The notes below the pieces were generated by a model. That model searched no databases. It was given only the letters and a program-made list of their open reading frames with translations, and was not told the DNA's origin. This document shows positions 52,222-63,457 of a DNA stretch of 64,000 nt, in pieces; the first letter of the stretch is position 1, and each line of letters opens with the position of its first letter. The stretch spans positions 62,001 to 126,000 of the forward strand of contig CAJNDS010002619.1 of the NCBI GenBank assembly GCA_905221605.1, read 5' to 3'. Made by a program: the position numbers and the translations under genes. This stretch comes from Symbiodinium natans. Its lineage: Eukaryota > Sar > Dinophyceae > Suessiales > Symbiodiniaceae.

Positions 52222-52356
52222 TGCTAAACTTCAAGTCGCTCTTTTTCCTTGAACCGGTAAAGGCGCTGTCGGTAAAACATGAGTCACAAATCCACACATG
52301 CTCATCAACCCTTTGGGTTGGTAGGTAGGGTTCCCAGGTAGTAGAAAAACTTTACA
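52222..52356 (-). repeat. copia copy 2, 5' LTR
   Basis: 135 bp, one base different from the 3' LTR. The giant gene frame runs 41 codons into it before a stop at 52231; these codons are insertion-derived. Confidence 0.93.
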
Positions 52357-52361
52357 GTTGC
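52357..52361. repeat. 5-bp target duplication of copia copy 2 (right)
   Basis: GTTGC, the partner of 43391-43395. Confidence 0.92.
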
Positions 52362-55300
52362 TCTGCATGATGGGTGCGCAGGCTGGGGCGCTGGGATCGC
52401 GGGTGCCGCTGGGCTCGCTAGGCCCTCGAGGCTTGGCTTTTGGTGGTTCCAGCTGCTGAGAGCCGTCTTTGTCCAAAGCGAGAGGCCGACTTTCCTTGCG
52501 AGCTTGGACAGCGGGCACAGGCCTGGCGGGGATGGGCGTCGGGCCATGGGGAGGCATAGGGAGATACGATTTTGGTTCCGTCAGGCCAAGTGAGTCCGTA
52601 GGAGACTTAGCGCAAGGGGGCTGTGACGCCTCAACCGTCCTAATCCCATCCGGAGATGTTGCGTGCGTGGGCCGTGTCCGGAGGCTGGGTGGACGTCGTA
52701 CGCCAGGCGGCGGGTCCCTAATGTTGCCGCCACTACGGGGTGGACATGAGGCGGCGCTACCCCCTCCGATCCTGTGAGCAACTTCACTTGAGGGAGTCGT
52801 CACACAAGCATCCAGAGCAATAGGACGCGCGGCCGGCACGACCGCAGGCGCTTTCGTTGCAGGCTCCTTCGTCAGTGGTCCTCTCTCCCGCGTTGGGGTG
52901 CCGCAAGGGGTTCGGGAAACGTCCCGTTTAGCTGGCGGAGGCGGGCTGACAGCTGCCGCAATGGAGCCCCCCGCGGCCCGAGGCTTGAGCCATGGTGTAC
53001 CCCACCGCTCGCCATGGCGCGCGTTGGTGGTAGCCTCGCCTTGGGCTGGCGACTGCTGCGGCGTAGGAACCTCGACTGCAGTAGCAGCAACCACGTCGGG
53101 ACTGTTACTACCCGCGGGCACAGGGCTGTTTCCCGGGGAGTCCACATCAATCGCAGTTTCGGAGGCAGCCTTACCCGTACGAACAGGTAGGAGGTGAAGA
53201 CCGCGGGGGGCTCGCATTATGCCGGCCTTATGTTCGAAAGCCGGGTCAGCGCGTTGAGCAGATCCCCGCTTGGGCGGCATCCTAATGTTGGTGTCCCCTA
53301 GCAAGCAGGTGAGGTACTGGGCGACCCCATCTCCTTCCCTCACCGGCTGGAAGGGGACACAATACACCGCATTGGGCAGGGGCTCCAGGACGAAGCCGCG
53401 CGTTTGCAGACTAGCAATGGTGCCCGAGGAGGTGAAAGAGGGACTCCCCCATCCTTCTTGCTGAAGTGTGCGGTAAAAAACTTCCCGCTTATCTCCCCAG
53501 GTGGCCTTCAAAGCCCACGCTTGATGCAGGGGTGGTGTTTCAAAGAGGTCCAGCCCAACTTTGCGTTCCGCAGGCAGTACGATGCTGGCTACTGTCCGTT
53601 CTCGGAAGGCTTGCTTGTGTAATGCCGTTGCAATGCCAGGACCATCCATGCTCCACAAGCTGGCTTGTGTGCGCACATATTCAGCGCATTCAATTAGGCC
53701 CCCGGTTGCGCAGGCCACCATTTGGAAGCATGCACCTATACCATCAGAGTAGCGCGGTGCCACGAAAACCAAAGCCCCAAGCCCTCTCGTGAAGGAGGAG
53801 GTGAAGGTCCGAAACGTCACAAGGCTCCAAGTGTTGGGCGCGCCAGTTAGCGGGAAGTCTTCCGCAGTTTGGCAGGCTTCAAGTAGGCTCATATCGTCAT
53901 TACCCAGTGGGTCTGCGGGGAGACTCAACTGCAGCATAAACTTCATTTGGGTAACAATCCTGGCATACTGAGAGACCATCCCGATAGGGGAGCCAGGATA
54001 GACCTGGTGCCCAAAAGTGAGCACAATGTCCGCCAGGACCATGCTGAGGTCGTAGCTTCTGCCTATTTTGGTTTGGGTCTCATCCTGATCTGGCACCCGT
54101 ACCCATCGACACGTTTCCATCCACCTGCCTGCAAGACTACGCAGTGGCCGCCCGAGCAGGTGCTGCATTGTGGGACCTGGTGGCATACGTAGCCGAGGGA
54201 CCCTGCCTATCAGCTCGAAGCGGCACGCCTCCGAGTACCGACATGCATATAGAATGGCAGCAATCTCAGGAGGGAGGCGCATGGATGAACAGAGCGAGAG
54301 GTTGACAGCCGGTCCGACAATGGCCTTCAGCCCGGCGGCCTGCATGACTGTCTCGGCTTGCTTCGGTTTGACGATGCTCATACAGAGAATCGATTCCAGC
54401 ATCGAGACCGCTGAGAACAACACCTCAGACGCTCCAGAGGGACGGTGGGGCTTGCCCCAACAGGGCATCTCGCCTTGTCCCTTTTTCCACGGGCCGGAAC
54501 TTTGGGCCGTTTGCCGCAAAAGGGCCGCAGGCAAGGTGGCTGGCGTGTGGAGGTCGGCGGGGACCGCATTGAGACCACAAACCTTTTGCTCCAACAACTC
54601 CGTGACGAAGTGGTAATTGGGTCGCGATCCTCCAGCGGGCTGTCTGTGGTCGCCAATCATGACATCGAGTGCATGCTTGATGTGCGCCAGAATGGTGTTG
54701 GAACCCGGTGTGCCCAATTGCTGGGCTTCATCTCGTAGGAGCAACTCAACATCCTTTAGACGGTTAATGAGCTGCGAGTAGGGAAAGCTAAGCCTTGCCA
54801 CAATCGTACCATGTGTCGTGGCTACAAGTAGCCCCCGGTACAAATCGTGCACATCAAAAGGGAGCTTATGTGTGTCCTTCTCCTTGTTACCCGGTATGCG
54901 AACGATGCGGCTGCGAACAAATTCATTGCTAGCAGTCGTGAGCCTATCAACCGCTTCGACATAGGCCCGAACCGATTCATTGCCATGAGCGGTGTACAGG
55001 GTGAGCCGGTTCGTCAGGCACGCAAGGAGTACTCCTAGAAACGCGCAGGATCGTGTCTTCCCGCTGCCGGGCGCACCCGTTATGAATACAGAGGTACGAT
55101 TAGCGGCCAGGCCGTACGAGCACGCTCCCAGCAGCGCTGCCAGGTGTCCGTCCGCCCCCCAAAAGGTATCACAGAGGCACGTAAGGAAGGCGGGACCAAC
55201 CGCGAGCGCAAAGATGCTGGCTCGAGTCCTCGGATCGTGCTCGTTGCTCAACGAGTCATGGGACAGGCGTAGACACTCCGCATGCCACAGCGCAGGAGTC

Positions 55301-58300
55301 CGGGCGTCCTCCTGGCCGGGCAGCGGAGAGTCAGGCAGCGTAGCTAACACGCCGCTCAGCAGCGTCGGCGTCCATTCTTTGCGATAGGATTGTTCCTCCG
55401 CAAGCCAAAGGTTGAGGAAGCTTTGCAAGGGGTTGGAAGCCCCTGGACCCGCAGTAAGCGATGCCTGCGCAGCTTGCGTTTCGTGCTTGCCTCTGAAGAC
55501 TTGGCAGACCTCCGGGTGAATGAGCTGTGCCCATGCGTCGTGCCAGTTCCCTCTCACCACTAGCCCGATAAGGAGGACAAGCACTAAATCTGTGAGAAAG
55601 CCCGGCAACCACTGTGGCTGCCGGATGGCATCAAGAGGCGAGTCTTCTAGCGGAACGCCCAATGCAACATGCTGCCTTTCCCTAGGCATGTGTAACAGAG
55701 CATCCCAAAGCGGGGTAGAGGCTCCTCCGGGCAGAACCTCAAGCTGGCTGACTCTCGGCAGTGAGGGTCGTTGCGCGAATTGGTTGTGCTGTTCATCAGT
55801 CAAGAGCAGGGCAATGGTTATATTGACTGGCTGCATGGCCTTACTTTCTCCAGGGCCGGTGAAAAGCTTCTTCGGGGCAAGGAGCTCTATAAACATGCCT
55901 GGGTAGGCCACATCCCCCTTGTCTTCTCTCAAGGTAACCAGCAAAGCAGTGCCCTTGGCCGGCACTTTACCAGCGACAGCAAACCACTTTGTAGCCCAGT
56001 CAGGGACATCCGCCAACTCCGGTGTAAGGCGCATGACCGATGCCCTTGGGTAAACTCGATGGAGAAGGCAGATTGGCCACGTATGCGTGCCGGGCTTTAT
56101 CGCCACGGGGGTGGCGGCCCGCTTGACCGCAGCTTGCTCTGGGTAGTGATACTGTTCCGAGGGCTCCTCCTCGATTTCTGCTTCCGAGGCCATGGCTAAA
56201 AACTGATAACCCAGCATGTCAACCAGGCGTTCTAACGACAGGTGGGGGAGCCACATACCCAAAACTAGTTTCATCGTGGGACCAAGTTCATGATACGGGG
56301 GCGGCAAATCAGCCAGATGCGGCTTGGCATCCATCAGGAGGACTTGGGCACAGTCAGCACGGAGACTTGCAATGCTCCGGTTCTCAGCGGAAGGTATCCG
56401 GAGAAAAGCCTCCATATCGGGGCGTCTGATTTGCCGTCCCAGCACGGAGTTGATGAAAGTTTTAGACTTATCCGAAAGCTGGACAGAGCCACACGCAACC
56501 CCCATCAAACCTGCTCGCACTGTGCGATCCATCCGGGGGTCGGCCAAGCCGCAAATCTTTTTAGTCAATTCCTTATGCACATAATCCCCCGGCGTGAGCT
56601 GGAATAGCTCTTCACTGTGGACAAAGTGACCATAAGAGTGTCCACCACTGCCAAGTGACTCAGGTCCAGTGAAGTAGTAGAGACGCGCTCCCGCGCCAAT
56701 CGCTTGCGTCCTTGCTGCCTGGCTGGGCCGGAAGATACAAAGCTGGTCGCTCTCATGATGGACAAGACTAACAGCGTGCCGTAGTTCCGAACCCAGGATA
56801 TATTGCAGCATGGCCCGTGGCATGGCAACGCCGCCCAAGCGTGCCTTGATGTGGACAAAATCGCCCTTGCAGTCAGGAAGCTTTTGGCGCTCATGCCAAG
56901 CGATAGCCACAGCAGCGCCCGTATACGACCCAGCAGAGAAACCCGTAACGCACAGTTTGCACTCGCCAGCTCTACCCGCGGCGAGGCCCACATGTAGAGC
57001 GGTCAGCGCAGCAGTATGTGGCATGTGCAAGTGAGCCAGGGCAGGGCACATTGTCAGGGAGGCTTCTACCGAGCTGATTCTAGCACGAACCGCCGCTGGC
57101 AGACCGCATCCTTCGACCTGAGGGTACAGAGCACGTGCCCATAGCTGGGCGGCTTGGGGCAGGAGCAACGATGCATGTGCGGCATTACCGCTGGTCGAAA
57201 GCAACAACGGGCGTTGTGTGTCCTCATATCGGACCTTTTTGCCCTGGTTGTCCCGGACTGTTTCCATTTCTAAGCCAGTGAGTGCATAGGAATTGGCTGT
57301 GTGAATGATGCTACCCGACACAGTGGGGGGCGTGTTCTCAGCCTTCCCATTCATCCCGCTAACGAAGAGCGACCGACATTCCCCTGAGGGGGTTAGGTGA
57401 GGCTTTGGGGGCGGGTACTGGTAGGCAGGAAAGGCAAAGGCTGCCAGGGCTTGTTGCACACGCATGGCTAGTCCATCATCCCAGTATTGACTGAGGCCCA
57501 ACGGCGTGACCTTTATGTCTGCAGCGAAGAGAGGCCACGGCAGATCCGCCTGGGCCAGCCAAGCATGCGCAGCGGCAGCAAGAAGAGCAAGCGGCCCAGT
57601 TGGGGTATTGGGTCGACTGCGCCATTTCGGGGTGGCCCTGCAGGAAGATAGGGCATCTTTCTTCCAAAACATGAGGACCCCAGCAAAGAGCTGGAGCCGC
57701 ACTGGTCCACTGCCCTTTTTCCCAACAGAGGCCCACAGAAGGACGGTGTTCCCGTTGCCCCAGACCGACTCGGGTAGAGTAGGCAGCCGTACTACACTCC
57801 CCCACTGCGGCAGGATGTTTTTGCCTTTGGCACCATATCCATGCACAAAAGGAGGGGGTATAACCTCGGCGTATCGGTTCGCCATGAATAAGTCAGGACC
57901 AGGTAGGATTGCCAAACGAGAATGCGAGCCGCCATAACCCCTGAGCAAGGGAAGAAATCCCTGTTCATATGGGCCTTGTCCCCATGTTTTGACCCCTCTG
58001 ACCTGCCTGACTGGGGAGGCGCCAAACTGGATGTCTGGCTCTAGCCGGCCGGCAGTAAGGTCGGCCGTTTTCCACGCAACTTCACGTATGTATCTTCCTA
58101 AAAGTGCCCACGCAAACACAAAGTCAGAGTGCTTGTGAGCAGTGGTTCCGGCAAGAGGGGTGTTGCGTAGACATTGCCGATAATGGATCTGGTCCAACGG
58201 CACCTGCTCATGCATACCAGGCAATGGAGTGGGCACTTCACTGGGCATGATGACTAGCTGCAGGGCTCGGCTCAACGCAGTACCAATTGAGGTCACCGCA

Positions 58301-59904
58301 CTAGCGACGTTGCCAGGGATGCAGAAGCGAGGGGGCCGGGGATTTTGGCCGTCCGGAGCATTCGGGTAGAAGAGGACCAATCCCCCATTTGCTTCAAGCT
58401 GGTCCTCGGACGCACAAACCATGCCAATTGAGTTTGGCGATCGGGCCCCACACGGTATGGACCCGTCCGGCGAGCAACTCCACGGCGAGGCTGGAAGCGA
58501 GCCACAGGGCTGTGTCTCGTCCGTCTCGACTTCCATGCTGCCCAGTGACTCCGTCGAGAGGGTATTGGGCAATAGATCGAGGACTGCAAACCTTCGCAGC
58601 TCTTCGGCTTCCCACCTGGCAGTGAACAAGGTGTCATGGTCAAGCAACATCAAGACCACCCCTGGCGCAAGGATTCTGAGGACTGCCAGAATTTCGGGCC
58701 CCGCCCACGTAAAGTGCACAGAAGCTAGCCCCGCTTCCTTGGTGTTAACCAAGATGGGAAACCACCTCTCCTTAAACGGGCCTTCCCACTGCATGCGTGC
58801 TACCAAATGCCGGACAAAGTAGGGGAAGTGCGGAATAGACAAGAAGCAGCGACTATCCGTGACCAAGAGCAGGACATGGGCTCCTGCGGACTCAGCAGCC
58901 CGGAGCTGTGGAAGTAGGCAGCCGAGTAATGCATTGTAGTCAATCTCTGGGTGGAGACCTTGCGGCTCAGGCGGTTCGCCGGAAATGGCTCCCGAGGCCA
59001 GTTTCAATGGCAGTACGCCGCTAGGGGTGGGCTCAGGGAAATTCTGATTACTTTCTAGTGCCTGCGCGAGATCCTCAGGCTCCTGAGGCCCCGGCGCATG
59101 GTCAGCACTGAGCGTGCGAAGCTGGCATATAGCCTGCATTGCGGTCGCCGCAAGGACCTGTGGACCTGGGTGGCTAGGGACCTGCCACGGTGGTAGGTCG
59201 GCTGCAACTGGCGCGGGAGGTGGCCTCCCATGTGGAATTCGCGGCTCGATCCTACTGACCTCACCCACTGGGTATTCTCCAACACGTGGAGGAATCGGCG
59301 GTGTGGGAGGGCGAGGACTATTATCCGGCCAGCAGACCCTAGGTGGATTAGGTGATGGAGTTTGCCAGGGCCCGGGAGACAGGGCTGTCTCCCTACCCGC
59401 TCCTTGTTCGGTGACAACACTCGCCCAAGGGGGAAGGTCTATCGCGTCACCAGGCAAAGCACTGTGCGTGGACACCGCTCGCCCCATGAGGGCACTGCCA
59501 TGCGGCATGATGCCGATGCCTGGCCTCCATGCATGCAGGAGAAAACAGCGAACCGTGGGTTGCCGGGCGAAGCAGACGGCGTTGCTGTTTCTCAAAAAGG
59601 CAGAATGGTCCAGACACAACAAGGGTTGTATTTCCGGCGGAAAGTATCGGCACCAACCGGCAGCATCGAATTCGTGAGGCAGGATGACGCCGGCTTGCAT
59701 CTGCCTGGTCATTGCGATATCACTGGTCCCTAAAGTGGCAAGTGCAGTGAGTTGCCCTCTCCTGGCAACGTGGACTTGGAGCACTTGCGCTCCAACCCGG
59801 ATCGCGTACGGTTGACAGGCATACGACTCCATGGCATCACTCACCGAACATGGCAGGCCAAACTCATGTGACAACCCCACAGACAGCGGAGAACCACGAG
59901 GCAA
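52357..59904 (-). CDS. giant gene, N-terminal part: GT-like region, hydrolase-like domain, SF1 helicase
   Basis: 2516 intronless codons up to the insertion. Residues about 330-560 contain a beta-strand-then-DHD pattern (VVLMLLDHDTLF, Asp422-Asp424), like the DxD site of nucleotide-sugar transferases; this is tentative. Residues about 900-1090 look like an alpha/beta hydrolase: nucleophile elbow TGFSAGS (Ser990), an acid in HHESDQL and a late GHSYGH histidine. Residues about 1600-2060 form a UPF1-like superfamily 1 helicase: Walker A GAPGSGKT (1610-1617), DEAQ (1725-1728), GDHRQ (1751-1755), SMRL (1874-1877); a clear motif VI arginine block is not seen. From about 2150 it is Pro/Ser/Arg-rich and probably disordered. 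The start ATG at 59904 follows a 190-base leader. Confidence 0.8.
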
Positions 59905-60343
59905 CCTCCAGACACCAAGATCCCTGGAAAGCCCTTACAAGAACAAGGGAGGGACGCCAGGAAAGGGAGGACCAAACAAAAACCACAGCACACAGGAGAG
60001 AAGAAGCAGAGAAGCGAGACAAAAACCAGCCAGGAGCGTTACAACCCTCTACACAATGGGTTCCTCGTTCAGTCAGCCAGCCACCCTTAGCTTGAGCCAG
60101 GGCACATCCAACGCGCAACCTGAAAAGGGATGCAGCGTGTCATCGCAGGTGGCTGTTACTTGTGGCTGCACTGTGCTGCATGTACAAAGCAATGACCTGG
60201 AGACGATGGCATCCTTTACTTTGTCCGTGCACAGTAGTAGCACCAGAACGCAGGCGTACCTCGGTTGCTGGTCTGTTTGTAGCGGCAACCCAAGGGCCGG
60301 CGCGCATAAATCGATTAAAATGGAAAAAGGAAGGCACTCTCTA
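59905..60343 (-). other. intergenic, leader of the giant gene with possible spliced-leader match
   Basis: A single TGGCTCAAG (60091-60099, minus strand) lies 187 bases upstream of the giant gene ATG. A nine-base match is expected by chance about once in twice this window, so it is weak. No other gene is recognised; short overlapping open frames here have no family signal. Confidence 0.3.
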
Positions 60344-61213
60344 CTACTCCGGGAGCTCGATATGGTCCGCCAGCAGCCAATCAGGATCGCTCAGCAATGC
60401 AGGCCACACCACATGCTCCGGGTCCTTGCCGATAACGACCTGGCGGATTGTGAGGCCGGGGGCCCAGGGGTACTGCGTGCGTCCGTAGCCCTTGAAGGCG
60501 GTAAAGTGTGAGTCTTCGGAAAGGGCTTCTGTGACAGGAGGCACGCGATGATTGCCCCGCACCGAGTAGCACATCCGAAGGTGGTGCTGAAAGGTCTCTA
60601 CGTCCTTTCGTCCGCCATAGACTAAAATTCGTGTCTCCCCGCCCGTGGGGGCTGGCAGCAAAGAAGGCAGCCTAATGGGGCCCATGCAAACACAAGCCCG
60701 GAAGGTCGCATGGGCCTCGGAAATTGCAATCTGGTAGGTGATGGTTCCTCCAGAGCCAAGGCCCATGAGATATGTGGGCAAGGAGATGCGAGGGCTCGCA
60801 TCACGTTGGACGGCCAGTAGGAGCGGTAGAATTTCCATTGTATACACTGCCTTGGTCCAGGCAGCACCGTCAGGCAGCATCCAGGCAGGCGGTGAGCCTG
60901 CTTGTCCCGCCACAGGCCATGCGCAGGCAATGACGGCCTTTTTGAAAGCCAGGTTGCTCCACAGATACTCGATGGCCCCTTGCCAAGGCAGTGGGTGCAT
61001 ATTCTCCACATAGAAATGTCCACAACCAGGGAGGAGAAGCACTATCGAGTTGGCTTCCCCTGCATCCGCACTCGGCCGGGATACAACAAAGGGGAGGGTT
61101 GAACTGCCATGGCTCGCCGTAATCCAGGTGTTTTCACGCCCAGCTACGAGCGGAGGGGCGACCAATGGAGGAGGCTGCAGGTTCTCCATGCCAAGGGGCT
61201 CTTGCAATGCCAT
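60344..61213 (-). CDS. alpha/beta-hydrolase-like protein (290 aa)
   Basis: I chose the start MALQEPLGME at 61213; the frame is open to an earlier ATG at 61333. Features: a strand plus LLPGCGHFY turn (like the HG oxyanion turn of esterases), a helix with WQGAIEYLW, the elbow LMGLGSGGTITYQIA where the canonical GxSxG is shifted to GLGSGG, then RILVYGGRKD as the acid-bearing strand and SEDSHFTAF as a possible histidine loop. It resembles polyhydroxybutyrate-depolymerase or phospholipase/carboxylesterase-like folds. Catalytic competence is uncertain because the nucleophile is displaced. It lies 439 bases upstream of the giant gene, on the same strand, and is the intact relative of the decayed copies at 38337-41235. 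Confidence 0.6.
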   Translation of the reverse strand: MALQEPLGMENLQPPPLVAPPLVAGRENTWITASHGSSTLPFVVSRPSADAGEANSIVLLLPGCGHFYVENMHPLPWQGAIEYLWSNLAFKKAVIACAWPVAGQAGSPPAWMLPDGAAWTKAVYTMEILPLLLAVQRDASPRISLPTYLMGLGSGGTITYQIAISEAHATFRACVCMGPIRLPSLLPAPTGGETRILVYGGRKDVETFQHHLRMCYSVRGNHRVPPVTEALSEDSHFTAFKGYGRTQYPWAPGLTIRQVVIGKDPEHVVWPALLSDPDWLLADHIELPE

Positions 61214-61511
61214 GGCGAAGAAGAGGCAGCCTACCCAATTGATGGGGCAAGGTAGAGGAAGACTGGGCAGCCTTGCCTGAGAGCCGTGCCGTCCAGCGCA
61301 AAGAATGTCACACAACAACAAGCTTGCTCCCAACTTCCCCTGACTCAGCTCCCTTCAGCTGGAGACTACATCAGCAGTATAACATGATCAATGGTTACAA
61401 CTTTCCAAATCAGTCAAGACAACAGCATGACAATACAGGAATGCCGCATGACCATGGATAACGACCGATGTACTAGGCCGCCGTTTGTTCCGTATTCGCA
61501 CAAGGTCAGCG
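61214..61511 (-). other. intergenic, nothing recognised
   Basis: About 300 bases between two minus-strand ORFs. The hydrolase frame is open to 61333. No motif, repeat or RNA gene is visible. Confidence 0.4.
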
Positions 61512-62204
61512 TTAGATGTCACTATCCGAATGCCGATTGTCCTCAAGCAGATGCATGGTCTCTTCATCTAAATGCTCGAGAATGTCGGTAGCAATACGTT
61601 CATCGAGGAAGCACGCTACCCACTCCAGAATGACGGCATTATCATTGGGGACGGCATCGGACATCGCTTGCAAAAGCAAATTGACTTTATCGGCAGTGAA
61701 ACGCCATGCAAGCAAAAGATGCTGCTCCAAATGCGCTTTTATGAGGTAAATTGGAAAATCTTCCTGGCGATGCACAATGATTGGCCTGGCCCAGGCTAAA
61801 AGGGCATTCTGCTGTGGTCCAGGCGGACGCCTGAACATAGCCAGTAACGCCCCGTACTCCTGGGCAAGCTCGTTCCTCAAATCCTGCGAAAGATCTCGAA
61901 GGTGGTGTGCAAGCCAGGCACGATGACCTCCAACAGAGTGCGCGAGTTCGGCCGCAGCAACCATGGCGAGGGTCCGTTGATTAGGACGTCCTTGGGCTGC
62001 CGAGGCATCGCGGATTCCTTGCAGTACGAGGAGCTTGGTGAGCGATATCCAGCCAGCACTACAAGTGTGGCCGTGGCCTTCGAGGATGGGCTCGCTGGAA
62101 AAGATCTCCGGGTGTTCGTAAGGGTAACATCTTTCCCAGTCACTGTCGCCATCTCCATTGACAGCAGTGTAAAGGCTGCCACCAATGACCAACGAAGCAG
62201 CCAT
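61512..62204 (-). CDS. unrecognised ORF (230 aa)
   Basis: The protein has a balanced composition. The N terminus is Gly/Asp-rich (VNGDGDSDWERCYPYEHPE); the rest is mainly predicted helical with Leu/Ala/His (HLRDLSQDLRNELAQEYGAL, LIKAHLEQHLLLAWRF) and an acidic C-terminal tail (LDEETMHLLEDNRHSDSDI). No catalytic motif or transmembrane segment is apparent. It shares orientation with its neighbours. Support is the length of the open frame and protein-like composition only. Confidence 0.45.
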   Translation of the reverse strand: MAASLVIGGSLYTAVNGDGDSDWERCYPYEHPEIFSSEPILEGHGHTCSAGWISLTKLLVLQGIRDASAAQGRPNQRTLAMVAAAELAHSVGGHRAWLAHHLRDLSQDLRNELAQEYGALLAMFRRPPGPQQNALLAWARPIIVHRQEDFPIYLIKAHLEQHLLLAWRFTADKVNLLLQAMSDAVPNDNAVILEWVACFLDERIATDILEHLDEETMHLLEDNRHSDSDI

Positions 62205-62371
62205 GCCGGGCAGTTAGTTCGGGGAGGGCAAGCGGGCGCCTGCTCCTGTGAGCCCTGGCGGCACAGAACAAGAGGGCAAGTTAGCGGGTAATACCATCAC
62301 TCCTTTATGTTCGCGGCTGAGAGGGCTATGAGCCACAGGAACAAACTGGCAATCCATGCGGGGGACTAGGG

Positions 62372-62396
62372 CGTGTGAGTGCGGGCGCACTCACGT
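62372..62396. repeat. palindrome, GTGAGTGCG-gg-CGCACTCAC (left)
   Basis: A perfect nine-base-pair stem with a two-base centre, extended by CGT/ACGT. An exact second copy begins 231 bases to the right. Confidence 0.85.
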
Positions 62397-62602
62397 ACCC
62401 AACATCAAATCACTCCCGCACCCTCACAAGATTCTCCGCAGGTAATACTCGGGAACAAGGGAGCAACCCGAACGGGAGCTCCTGAGCCGCTTCACCGAGC
62501 CCCTGCTCGGAAATTGCGGTGAGGGGTCACTGCTCGTCAAACTTATACAGAGAACGTAAATGGATCTACTGCCTTGAGAAGAGATGCAGGTTCCTACACC
62601 GC

Positions 62603-62627
62603 CGTGTGAGTGCGGGCGCACTCACGT
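62603..62627. repeat. palindrome, GTGAGTGCG-gg-CGCACTCAC (right)
   Basis: Identical in all 25 bases to 62372-62396. It may mark a transcript boundary or the ends of a short mobile element. Confidence 0.85.
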
Positions 62628-62639
62628 GGCATGAGCAAC

Positions 62640-63260
62640 TCAACCGTCCTCCTCCACTTGCCCAGTGACTGGGGTTCTAACTGGGCTAGAGGAAGGGAAG
62701 AGTATAGCATTGTTTCGCATTCGCGCGACACCCAAGTCCATCAATTCCGTAACATGAAGCTGCAATTTTAAATGGGTGCAGTTCACACGCACGACGGGCA
62801 CAACACGCTGTGTACTGGCGAAGGTTGACGTCGATGTCACAAAACGCCTGCGCGATGCCCAAGCCCCGATGATACCTCCCCAGCGCCGACAAACAGCAGC
62901 CACTCTCGCGGTTTCCCTCAGGGATGGGAGGGCAACCCTATAATTCTCGACTCCAGGAGCGACGTGAGGGAGGCGAGTATAACAACAACCCCAATTCGAC
63001 TGTTGTTGCCGCCAGAGGTACACTTGTGGAGGCTCGGAGAGGCCTTCGCGCGGCTCTATAATTAACCACAAGCTCAAGCACACAGCGCACGCATCAAAGA
63101 GGATACAACGCAATGCATCCATTGGGCAGTCGTGAAGGTGTCTATCGCTGTGCCTGGAGACGGGCATACAGTAGGCCGACGTAGGGCTCAACTGCGAGAC
63201 AATCACAAGCAGCGGAGCAAGACGTTCCATATGGCTTTGAGGGCTGGATGCCTCAACCAT
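62640..63260 (-). CDS. unrecognised ORF (206 aa)
   Basis: The ORF stops just right of the second palindrome. The N-terminal half has hydrophobic patches (LLVIVSQL, CILFDACAVCLSLWLII) that could be a membrane segment; the C-terminal half is basic with Ser/Thr/Val-rich runs. No motif is recognised. Alternative overlapping frames are shorter. Treat as hypothetical. Confidence 0.3.
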   Translation of the reverse strand: MVEASSPQSHMERLAPLLVIVSQLSPTSAYCMPVSRHSDRHLHDCPMDALRCILFDACAVCLSLWLIIEPREGLSEPPQVYLWRQQQSNWGCCYTRLPHVAPGVENYRVALPSLRETARVAAVCRRWGGIIGAWASRRRFVTSTSTFASTQRVVPVVRVNCTHLKLQLHVTELMDLGVARMRNNAILFPSSSPVRTPVTGQVEEDG

Positions 63261-63457
63261 GTCAGTGATGCCTTCCTGAGGGGAAGGCGGTGGACTACCT
63301 CGGATCTACAGAGTTGACCTGAGCCAGCACTGCACAGCACCCATGAAGAAGTCCCGCCAACACATTCCCTAGAATGCAAAACCGCGAAAGCAGTGTGAAA
63401 CTGGAGAACGAGGCCCTCATGCTTCCAAGGCCAAGCATTAATGAAGGGCCGGGGTCC

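Larger units (their letters stand above)
43396..52356 (-). mobile_element. complete Ty1/copia retrotransposon, copy 2 (8961 bp)
   Basis: Two 135-bp LTRs differ by one base, with TG...CA ends, a 5-bp target duplication, a primer-binding site and a purine tract (CAAGGCGGGG, 43531-43540) at the 3' LTR. It lies in direct orientation to copy 1, about 37 kb away. The element has two small coding lesions (1 bp near 51845, 2 bp near 49864). It interrupts the giant gene at codon 2516. Confidence 0.95.
62205..62639. other. intergenic between two hairpins
   Basis: The gap holds two identical 25-base palindromes and a segment of about 206 bases between them that includes further short inverted repeats (GAGCAACCCGAACGGGAGCTC, GAGCCCCTGCTC). 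No ORF is supported. Confidence 0.5.

Noticed and set aside
52231-52356. Forty-one C-terminal residues of the giant ORF before the stop
   Set aside because: These codons are read from the 5' LTR; the native continuation is at 43390.
60091-60099. Spliced-leader remnant upstream of the giant gene
   Set aside because: A single nine-base match without a flanking duplication is close to chance expectation in 64 kb; kept only as a note.
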